Assembly (NCBI RefSeq): GCF_035083965.1
Contig: NC_089730.1
Span: 19,944,742 to 20,008,741, forward strand
Reading direction: 5' to 3'
Source of the DNA: Branchiostoma lanceolatum
Lineage: Eukaryota; Chordata; Leptocardii; Amphioxiformes; Branchiostomatidae
DNA: 64,000 bases
Positions 12,001 to 20,600 of the stretch are shown here, piece after piece. Positions within the stretch are counted from its first letter, which is position 1. Each line of letters starts with the position of its first letter. Below the pieces are notes generated by a model. The model was not told the origin of the DNA and did no database searches. It was given only the letters and a program-made list of their open reading frames with translations. The position numbers and the translations under genes were made by a program.

Positions 12001-14386
12001 AAACAAGAAGTGAATGAAGGACAATTTGTCCAATCTGACCAAATTTACCTCTACTTCTGCCTTAAGAAAACTGAAGCAGCCATTTATCAGCTTAGCTACA
12101 TGTACAACTTCTTTATTGGTTACAGGGTTAGGCAGCAGGGAGAATATCAACAAATAATTTAAGGCTCAAAACTGATGGATCAAAGTTACATATGCATGAT
12201 TATGTATTCTTGCCTTCCATTAATACATGAAATTCTCAGTACATATTTCCATGGCTGGCAAGTCAGTAGACTGTGTTTACACAATCTCTCATTGGCGGAG
12301 TTTAATGACCCCCTCTAGGGGATAGTAACCACCGGGTCGGTCAGTAGGAGCATGATCTAGTCAGCTAGCAAGTCCGTAGTTCAATTCTAAATAAATCAGT
12401 CTACCTAACAAGTCATCAAGCACTGAGATAAAGGTGTGACCATTATCACAGCTAGCTACTCCAGAGTGTTGATCATAAGTCTGTGAGCTCCTTACCCCGT
12501 GAGCCCAGCCGAAGTCTGTGGGAGGAACTCTGTAGTGTTGGTCTCAGTTCCTGGTGCTGCACTTCTTCCCACACACTCTACTGTAACCTGACGTCCTGCT
12601 GATACAACACTGGGGGAACAAAATCATAAACATTAAAAATAACAATCTATCAATCCTTACTAAACCTTAAAAGTCTCCACAAATTATCTGTAACAACTTG
12701 ATACAAAATCTGTCATCAATATGTTTCACAACCCTAAAGAGATTTTGTTATCTAAAACTAACTTAATTTACACTTTAAATATGTGAACGGTTTACATTTG
12801 TAACTGTTTAACATCCTTTACATGCCAACAGAAAAAAAAGGCATAAGATGAAAAGGCCAAAGAAAAGGACTACAGATACAAATGTATATGATACAAAGCA
12901 AATTGCAGTATGAAGTGTTTGTGTTTTTCCTGCCTGACCTGAATGTGGCACTCCCAGTGTCAGTCCCCCCTGCTGTGATGGTGATGTTGTCAAACATGAC
13001 CTCAGAGTCACCAGGCTGGTCAGTCTGTAGGCTACAGATCACTGTCACCTAATAAATAATATGAATCAGCATAAAAAAGGACTAAACGCCTGGAATCCAT
13101 CTTTGCTCTGCTTCTCTGAACATCTTTGCAGAATAGTCAAATGCAGGATCAAACTTCCGATTGTCTGTTTGAAACCTGTCGCTATACACACTAAACCCCA
13201 TATTTATGATATTATGAAGTGTTTCTAAGCCAATGAGAATTCTCTCCTATACCTTAGGCAAATACATTCAGATACTAATAATTTTTCTGTTCACAGGTGC
13301 CATCAGAGGAAACGGGTTTGGATACCAGGCTGAAATATCATTCATCATGATCATATTTTCTTCTGTTGGATCAAATATTAAACATTGACGACTCAAATGT
13401 GAAACGGCTGTCAATACTGATATCTATGCACTCTAACTAAGTACTGGTCATCGGCATGTGTGCCATCTATTATTAGTCTAGCTAAAGTCATAAAGAGTAA
13501 GCTTACATCCTGAGTAGCGTTTCCGGGCTGTGTGAGCGTCAGGAACACAGGAATGTCCCCGCCGGTCTCGTGTTCGGAGATGGAGATGACGTTGCTGCCA
13601 TCTTGTCCTGGAACTCCTACATTCACCAACCCTCCTGGAACAGTGTACATTCATCATTAATAGGTACAGGTACATTCATGGATCTATAACTCAGGAATAC
13701 TGGTAGTAACCTGTATCTTTGTTATATTTGACCCTTACCTCTTCCCTCATGACCTCAATGAAAAGCTGCCAGCAGGTCGATCTGAGCAAGTAGGTTTAAA
13801 ATCTGATTTCAAACCTCCTTGATCTGACTTTTAATGAAGAAAATCATGAAGGCTCAGATAAACAAAGAAACACCAGTTCTTTTTTCATAATCTCTTCCAT
13901 GCAAAATCTTTAGAAATATGAGGCTTGATGTCAGGCTAAAAACGGACATTGGCTCTTCCGATTAAACAAAGTATTTCACAAGGTATCCCCAAAATGACAG
14001 ATGCAGAAATGAGACCAAGGATGTTTATAATTTTGTTGATCAGAAAATGGCGAGAGTGAAATGTGTGTAAAATGTTGATACTAGTATGTATTTTTCACAA
14101 AACCACGCATGTTTTCAAACCTTAATATGTTAAGCAGTCTACATAACAGTTGCTTTGCCCATTTTCATGTGAACTTTTTTTTTAGAGAAAACAGACATGT
14201 ACATATCTTGTGCATCACAAATATTAGTAAATATTGTATTTACGGAAGCAAATTTTTCAAAACAAGGATTTGTTTTGGGGAGGGGGGCAACTTACGGTTG
14301 ATCTGTTCCGGTACTCCAGTCTGGCCCCGCACACACCACTGCAGTCTAAACAACAACAACAACACGCCACAGACTTTCACAAACAT
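1..14386 (-). CDS. TCTN2: Tectonic-2 (TCTN2), 18 exons, 3' end outside window
   Basis: Tectonic-2 is a secreted/membrane-anchored member of the MKS/B9 complex at the ciliary transition zone, needed for ciliary gating and Hedgehog signalling in vertebrates. Exons read 5' to 3' on the minus strand: 14296-14386, 13507-13634, 12939-13048, 12496-12609, 11876-11980, 11657-11715, 11236-11397, 10520-10753, 9375-9482, 7967-8612, 7291-7383, 6451-6539, 5479-5677, 3160-3275, 1658-2749, 1207-1337, 660-764 and 179 to beyond base 1. All have GT/AG borders. Phase is continuous except in exon 10 (see there). The first exon gives a signal peptide (MFVKVCGVLLLLF...). Tectonic hallmarks seen are RVIPNPAY..GPCPC, CDTECCC, IQGAFGG, GNPGYDVG, GLCTSASRAAVTFGEDTISGC split over exons, and LNLEILYADVG. 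About 1250 codons lie in the window, much longer than human TCTN2 (~700 aa). The excess is N-terminal and Pro/Thr-rich. Assignment to TCTN2 rather than TCTN1/3 rests on the GPCPC and GLCTSA..FGE segments. Confidence 0.9.
767..788. repeat. 22-base G run (poly-C on the TCTN2 strand)
   Basis: An uninterrupted G22 on the plus strand directly abuts the exon 17 acceptor of TCTN2. On the transcribed strand it reads as a C-only polypyrimidine tract followed by ag|AGCTGAGG. Long G/C runs are unstable, so tract length may vary between individuals. Confidence 0.95.
1658..2749 (-). CDS. TCTN2: TCTN2 exon 15: main tectonic domain (364 codons)
   Basis: One long exon, in phase 0 at both ends, runs from ECTQDDLDIFTSC to SVENMRSSGLQ. 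It contains about ten N-glycosylation sequons (for example NQT, NGT, NNS, NET, NDS), paired cysteines and the conserved GNPGYDVGKVLLTG motif. The equivalent region in vertebrate genes is split into many exons, so either introns were lost here or a vertebrate arrangement is derived. The exon ends at CTACAG|gtttgt. Confidence 0.88.
3160..3275 (-). CDS. TCTN2: TCTN2 exon 14: Cys-rich tectonic signature
   Basis: The exon encodes VVGTPLVERVIPNPAYVEAG followed by PCPCDLRENQCDTECCCDT. This cysteine cluster defines the tectonic family, immediately before the ECTQDDLDIFTSCIQGAFGG of exon 15. It is the only copy in the array at 3222-3960 that keeps the Cys-rich half and a proper donor (ACT|gtgagt). The other copies stop after GPCSCD. 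Confidence 0.9.
3222..3965. repeat. 106-bp tandem array of TCTN2 exon 14 5' edge (8 copies)
   Basis: Copies of cctccacata(c/t)gcaggg start at 3222, 3314, 3420, 3526, 3632, 3738, 3830 and 3931, with spacing mostly 106 bases and some units shortened to 92 or 101. On the minus strand each unit contains an intron end, an acceptor (ctccacag|TTGTTGGC) and about 75 bases of exon 14. It then runs back into intron. Only the copy furthest downstream on the minus strand is the complete exon. Confidence 0.93.
4045..5590. repeat. 155-bp tandem array of TCTN2 exon 13 3' part (10 copies)
   Basis: The donor cttacc (minus gtaag) recurs at 4045, 4200, 4355, 4510, 4665, 4820, 4975, 5155, 5315 and 5474. Six intervals are exactly 155 bases. 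The unit starting near 4975 has an internal deletion and a ~34-base local repeat. On the minus strand each unit has an acceptor-like gtgcacctcag, a 100-base exon-like block and a gtaagg donor. Only the 5474 copy belongs to a full exon. Confidence 0.95.
5479..5677 (-). CDS. TCTN2: TCTN2 exon 13, parent of the 155-bp array
   Basis: It reads TNDIFKPLDVWLLSQTYTSS and onward to ..NLTNAEG in phase with exons 12 and 14, with acceptor ttttacag and donor GAAG|gtaagg. The last ~114 bases of this exon plus the following ~40 intron bases form the unit that is repeated nine more times downstream. The repeat copies lack the first half of the exon. Confidence 0.85.
6312..6385. repeat. Short local repeat cacagcatagggg (x3)
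   Basis: The string cacagcatagggg occurs three times in about 65 bases, and the block ends in a small inverted repeat (catagggggcccctatg). It lies just 3' of exon 12 within a TCTN2 intron. No function is evident. Confidence 0.7.
7291..7383 (-). CDS. TCTN2: TCTN2 exon 11: short paralogue of exon 10
   Basis: This has the same acceptor context (cttgaacag|GA) and the same donor (ACCATGG|gtaggg) as exon 10, but only about one and a half repeat units. It reads GSTSASPTSAPTLPPSPNTT and continues to VTMG. It is 93 bases, so it keeps phase, and its frame is intact. It arose with the larger tandem duplication covering about 6836-7400 and 7498-8625. Confidence 0.75.
7967..8612 (-). CDS. TCTN2: TCTN2 exon 10: mucin-like Pro/Thr linker built from 48-bp repeats, frame broken
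   Basis: The exon starts at cttgaacag|GAACTGCC and ends at ACCATGG|gtaggg. It is nearly all 13 copies of a 48-base unit that encodes the 16-residue repeat SAPTLPPSPNTTVTMA. Each unit carries an N-glycosylation sequon (NTT) and many Ser/Thr/Pro, so the product is predicted to be a stiff, glycosylated linker. The exon is 646 bases (645+1). Between units 7 and 8, around 8298-8302, the usual ctgaag reads cttaaag, one base too many. From there the frame shifts to a different open repeat (FSSNFAPLPQYDSHHG) and the phase no longer fits exon 11. A sequencing/assembly slip, a polymorphic allele and real disruption are all possible. Confidence 0.75.
7970..8600. repeat. 48-bp coding minisatellite, 13 units
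   Basis: The core tattgggggaggggggcaaa repeats every 48 bases from about 7980 to 8570, with a few point differences between units (catggtgac/cgtggtgac, ttggag/tcggag). One unit junction at about 8298 carries an extra base. It lies wholly inside TCTN2 exon 10. Confidence 0.95.
11144..11397. repeat. Partial duplication of TCTN2 exon 7 with its donor
   Basis: The ~75 bases from ctaacctgtagatgtagcag onward at 11144-11219 are repeated nearly unchanged from 11231. On the minus strand the unit is the last third of exon 7 plus the donor ACAG|gttag. The outer copy (11144) therefore supplies a second, unused-looking donor 92 bases beyond the first. Confidence 0.9.
14296..14386 (-). CDS. TCTN2: TCTN2 exon 1: start codon and signal peptide
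   Basis: The ATG (14384-14386, read on minus) opens a short basic-then-leucine-rich stretch (MFVKVCGVLLLLF, ending near ..CVRGQ), a typical cleavable signal peptide. The exon ends in ATCAACC|gtaag with one base carried over. That base joins exon 2 to give RGLVNVGVPGQDGSN. This agrees with tectonics being delivered to the secretory pathway. The start lies 280 bases from the PNLDC1 start on the other strand. Confidence 0.85.
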
Positions 14387-14665
14387 CTCCGACTCCAGAA
14401 AAACACGCTCTCACGAAGCCTATGTCATGTTTTTGTCTGTAAACTAAAACAACAACTCGGGTCTTCCTCGTTTTGATCAGCCGCCATTTTCCAACGCTGG
14501 AATCTCCAGGATATCTCTAGGCAAATCTTATCTCTGCGCTGATTGGGTGATGGCTGATATTTGAACCAATCAGACGTACGGTAAGAGAAGTGCGTTGGAA
14601 ACTTTAAGGTGAGAGGTGAAAGTTGAGAGGTTACAAAAAGGCGCGGTCCTCAAAGTTGTGAAAAC
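14387..14665. promoter_or_regulatory. Shared TCTN2/PNLDC1 bidirectional promoter region
   Basis: Only 279 bases separate the two divergent start codons. The gap contains ccgccatttt at 14481 (AAAATGGCGG on the other strand, a YY1-type motif) and two CCAAT-type boxes, attgggtgatgg near 14542 and aaccaatcag near 14563. There is no TATA box at a useful place. Bidirectional use is inferred from spacing and strand. Confidence 0.65.
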
Positions 14666-17600
14666 ATGTGCGATGTGAAAAGAGATGCATTTCTGCGGCT
14701 TCTTCCAGACATCAAGCAGAAAATTCAGGAATGCGACTTTGTTGGTGAATACTGAGTCTTTTGTGGACCTAAATTTTTGTTGAACAGTTATTGTAACTAA
14801 GTTATATTTTGAACAAAACATAATAAAATCTATGATCAGAATTCCCAAGATATCCCAACTTAGAAGAAAATTCAACAAGTTGGAATCGGATGATTAGATA
14901 AATAGATAGGTATGATAAAGAAATTATATCTACCTAAAGAGCAAAACACATTTGCTTGTGCAAGATAGATTATGCAAAGGACTATCCACATTTGTTATTG
15001 ATATCAATTTATAATTTTCATGTTCCCTGATGCAGCCATTGACACGGAGTTCACAGGACTGTGTCTATCGGAGGCCTGTCAACCAAGGTGAGTCTTGTAA
15101 ATGTACAATTATATATAAGAATTCAATGACAGTAATTTTCATTTCCAATATTTATGGCTATTCCTATGTTTTGTAAAGGTTTGACTGAAACGTCAAGAAA
15201 ACTAATGTCTATGTCTGTGCTAGATTTCTATCTTTTGTCTGTTTTTTAATCTTTTATAAATCATAATATTTTCAATAATTTTTTATTTTTGCATATGCAA
15301 TGTTTATCCTGATGTGTAACACTCAGAGTTTTCCCCTCCCCAGTCTGTTTGACACCCCCCAGGAGAGGTACAGGAAACTCAGACAGACGGTCGGCAGCTT
15401 TATCATCTGTCAAGTCGGTAAGAGGTGTTTATTTTTCAATCATGATGGCGATGGCTACCGGTTGTTCTTGTGTTTTGTTATTTTAATCCTCCAAGGCCAG
15501 ACAATTATTTCTTGAATGCTGTGATTTCCTTTTATCAAGCTACATCTTTAAAACCCTTACAGGTGTGTCTGTATTCAAGAAAGATATGAAGTACAACAGG
15601 TGACTTTCTTTTCTTTTGATTAGACAAAAAATATGCTAGTAGATTAATTCTAGCTTTCCTTCACTGCTTTTCTTTTCATATCTTATGGCCTCAATCTTTT
15701 CAATGACAATCAAAATATTTTGAACACATTGCACTGAAATGAGATATTTTACATGACTTCATTTGTCTGTTTATTTAATTGTTTGTTTGTTTGTTTGTTT
15801 GGTTATTACACAGGTTTGATGTGTGGTCATACAACTTCCACCTGTTCCCACAATCCTTTGCAACCCTGGATGTGCGATTCGGTTGCCAGGTCAGCGGAGA
15901 CTGTTGCTGCATTTTGTTCTTTGATGACTTGATATGTTTAAGAAATTTGGTTTGTTTGAAAAAGTTTTAGTTCATGTTATTATTATATACTATGATTCAG
16001 TTTGAAAATTGATCAATGTTGCTATTTTTGTCATTCCAGGCATCCAGTTTTGAGTTCCTCTGTCATCACAACTTTGACTTCAACAAGGTACGTAACATCT
16101 TAAACTTTTGCCTAATAGTTTCATTCTGCTATTTCACTTGCCCTGGTAATTTTAGGTGTAAAATATTAAAGACACCAGTAACTTCGGATCTGTTTCAAAA
16201 GCCAAGTATATTTCTTTGGTCAGGGATCAACACTGAAAGTAGTATTGCATGATTTAGTTGGAGGCATTAGATAAATGTTTAGGATACTTCCACATTCACT
16301 GTTGCTGAATGTTTTGTGTTCTCCAGTTTGTATACGAGGGTGTACCGTACCTGGATCAAGAGCAGGAGAAACTGCTGAGGAAACACCTGGAGCAGACATG
16401 CTGGCCTTCTTCAGGGTGAGAATAAGATTCTCTCTGAGTCTTTTGAATACACTTGGAAGGACATTTTACACTTCTAGGTAGTGCAATACATCAATATCAC
16501 TAACGTTATTATCCTTAGAATACGTTTTGATCAAGATTTGCAAGCTTTTAATCAGAATGTGTGCTATATCACAAGCGAGAAAAAGTAAAAGTCTAGAAAG
16601 TTCTCCTATCGTAGGCAGTCCTTGTTGTTTTTGTTGTTTCTTGCAAGCAGAAGTTAACAGTGCCAAGATCAGTTGGGGTAAAAGTTGGACTAATGGCCAG
16701 CTTCTGTTGTTGTTTATCATTGACTTTATAAGATGTTTACCTTCCAGTGGGAGTCAGCAGGACGAGGTGCAGTTGTGCTGCTCTATGGTGTCCCAGTGGC
16801 TCAGTAATGGTGGAGGGACTGAACTGAACATCCCTGCACCTAAAGGTAGTTTTTATACATTCTGTGTTTCATCTATCTAGTATTATTTCACTGTGTTCTG
16901 CTGCTGCAGTGAAATTGACACTATCTACATGTGCGTCAGACGTTTAATCATTTATAGTGACTGTCCTTTCTAGTTTTATACTATTAACAATGAATGAATG
17001 AATGGATGAATGAATGAAAGACCTTTATCGTAGTACGTTTCTGTTACATGTATTACAAGCTAAGTACAGGCCATGGTGATAAAGCAGTGGTATAATCACA
17101 GTGATATTAAAAATGTGGTTATCTTACTACATCTAAAGATTAACCTGTAGAAATAAAAAGTCTGGATCATGAGTGTGTCAAACATAAGAGCAAGCTAGAC
17201 GGGACTGTTCTCGTTACAACCACATTTCTGCCCATTCTGCAGGCCCTGTGATGTTCCTGATCCATCGAGCTCTGAGAACAAGTTTTCCAGAGATCTGGAC
17301 ATACGATGCAGAAAACTCACAGGTACATGTATGATGATACACTAAACCTTTGATAAATGAATCATCATCATCAGTCGACATGCTTACTAGTACACACCTT
17401 CTGGGTGACATACCCTTTTGTTGACTGATACAAGACGGGGATGCGCCAGGTCTCCAGACAAATAAATGAATAGTAGTACATGTAATTTTTCTCAACTTTG
17501 GTGTTCACATACATGTACATGTACATGTTGTCCTTGCATGTTTTTTGCACGACTGTGTTGTATTTCTCAGATAGCTGTGAGGAAAGTGAGTCAGGAGAAG

Positions 17601-20600
17601 AGGAAAGAGGAGGAGGAGAAGGATGATCTGGCGGACAGGTGAGGACGATGTATTTCTTGATAAGGCCACACCAATTTAAGTTCTTGGTTAACAGATTTTC
17701 ATTTTGGATTTCAGCAACAACAAAAAAATCATGAAAACAGAAGACTGGGGTGAAAACTTGCGCCTGACCCTGTTCACTCCATGAAACTGTGTGCACCAAA
17801 TTAAAAGCATTCCTCCGAGATTCTGTTTTCATGTTGTTTTCCAATCTAGTATCTTTTTTTAAATCTTTTTTTTATTCCGTTAACCAAGAAAATAAATTGG
17901 TGTGGCCTAAGGATATAAGATAACCATTGATATAGTAACTACAGTTAGATTTATGTTATCATTCGTTAATGTAGATGGGATACGACCTTGAACGAGCCAT
18001 CATGGCTTTTTTTCTTCCCCCAGCACGTGTACTTTTTGTTCTTTTAATGTTATGTAAATTGATGTGACATGTGCTTGCTTACTTGCTTATTGATTATGCT
18101 TATAGTGACATGTGCAAATAAATGAAATGAAATTTTAAAAAATTACCAACCCTTGATTGGGATGTACATGATTGTGACTCTTATCTTCAAATCCCCCTGA
18201 TATTTCCCAGAGCTCTGGAGTCCCTGCTGGGGTTCACCCATGTGTTCAGAGCCCTGACCCAGACTGGGAAGCCTGTAGTAGGACACAACATGCTGATGGA
18301 CCTCATGTTACTGTACGGCAAGATGCACAAACCACTGCCAGGTAGGACAACACAGTACATTTTCTATGTTTGATTGTTTTCAAGTGAATCTTATTTCTTT
18401 CTGAGATTTGACAAATATTATGCATAAAGTTTGCACTTTTAGTCAAATATTTTTGGCTTCAATATGAGAATGAATTTCTACTTGTCATATTGTGTCATTG
18501 TAAAAAGTAATCAGAAAATTTATTTGCCTATTAGTAAGTAGCCTGTCCTTGGTGCTGAATGACACGTCACAGTCAGGTCAGAAAGTCAACCCTCCGCACC
18601 TCACTGTTTGTAACTCATCATGGATGTCAAAGCATCTACTTGAATGTATAAGCATAGATGTCTGTCCTTGGTACTGAATGCCATTCACACTGATGATACC
18701 ACTGCAGTGTGGAGGAACTATACATGAATGTATATCAGATTTGCTATTAATGATAAGTTCCTTACAATATATAGAATGTTTATTTGTTTTTATATGTGTC
18801 TCTTATTTGTTAACTGCTTAGATATGATATTCTATAATAGATATCAGATATTTTCAGAAAACTTATGATAACTTTTTGTTTTTCCCCAGAGAAATATTCT
18901 CATTTCAAGAGGGACATCCACCAGCTGTTCCCCTGTATATATGACACCAAACACATCGCAGCGGAGCTGAAGAAGGTACAATACATCTTACTGCTCTGTC
19001 CTAAGAAATAATGGACATCTTTACATTTCTTTGGAAAGCATGCTGTCTCTTTTTCATCCATACTAGTCTTGTTTGTCAATCCATTCTTTGCTACCAAATT
19101 TCAGCTGAAACTTTTTCACTGCAATAGATTTATCTTTGATTTACAATTATTGATTCAGTCTACTAGATCTATAATGGTAGTCTTCTTTATGTCTATTTTG
19201 TATCCCCGTCTTTATGATGATCTAATCTGCATAGCTAGAATATACCGTAAGACACTATCTTCTTTGCTTATGTTTGCCTCTCCTCTCAATGCATCCTAAG
19301 CCCCTTGCTGAGTTTGCCGTGCTGCAGTCTTCTATTCTACAGGAACTGTATGATGCTCTTAACAGGTATAATCATCTCTTCATGTTTTCTCTGGCAGTTG
19401 TTTGATTGTTGTTTGTTGATACTTGTTGATTGTCTCTCTGTTATCACTGGTTTTCATGATACAACGTGTCATTGATATCTTCTGATGACTTTGTGGTCAT
19501 TGTGCTAAACATTAAGCAAGGTGTATTTAACCTTCTTGCATTAACTAACACTGTTAAACATTGTTTTTCTACCATAGCCACAAAGGCCGGTTCATGGTGC
19601 TGCACTCCCCTGCTATAGTCGCTGCTGCAGAGTGCGACAGATACAGTAAGGACAAACATTTTATATTTGGAATTACTGAGTTATTGATGTAAGATGAATG
19701 TAACTGAAGTCAATATGCAGCACGACATATTGGAGAAGGATGATATGACTAATGATAAATTATGATTCTTTTTCGCTCAGCCAATGAGAGCCATCCCCAC
19801 GAGGCAGGCTATGACTCATACATGGCAGGATATGGTGAGTCACCCTTAATCTAGATCTGTAGCCTTAAAGAATTGGACTCATATGTGATTTTCTTACAAC
19901 ATGTCAAAAGATTGATCTATCGTTCTGTATTCTTTTAACTTATACATGTATAGGGAAATATATAGATTGTTCATCAATTCGATCAAAATCATCAAATATT
20001 GTATCAAGTTGTTCAAGCCTGAATCATTCAGCTATTTCCACAACTACTTTTTCTTCTTTCTTGCCCCTCAGTTTTCATTCGGATGTCCCACCTCCTCACT
20101 ATGCAAGGGATCAGGTAAGGCTTGAGGTTTGCATGTTTTTTTTGTTGGTATTTCTTTAAAGAAGTAAGAATGGTCCTCCTTGAAAAAAAATATATTATCT
20201 TATCAGAGAAGAGATTCCTATGATGACAAGGTTGTTTCATTATGTATGTTTACACTTCTTAGGGCCCTGTCACACTTGTGGCACTGCGTGTATTCAAGTG
20301 CACGTGAGTTGCGCATTAACATTTTTTTGGTTTGCGGGGACAAAGTTGTATTCCACTCTGACCCACCGTTGTGCAGCCTAGTGATCGAACCTAAGAAATC
20401 ACTTCTTCGGCTGCAAACTTAACCTAAACCAGAAACATGTTAATACACAACTCATGCGGACTTGTATATACCCACAAGTGTGACAGGGGCTTTAGAAAAG
20501 ATTTGAATCGTAGCTTTCTTGAAGCCTTAGTTATTCCTATTTGCTACCACAGTAAGCAGCAGCCTGTGCCCCCGAGGTTCAGGAGGTACCTGGAGGTACT

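Noticed and set aside
1-14386. TCTN1 or TCTN3 instead of TCTN2
   Set aside because: The RVIPNPAY..GPCPC and GLCTSA..FGE..SGC segments are closest to TCTN2 as I know the family; a tree would settle it.
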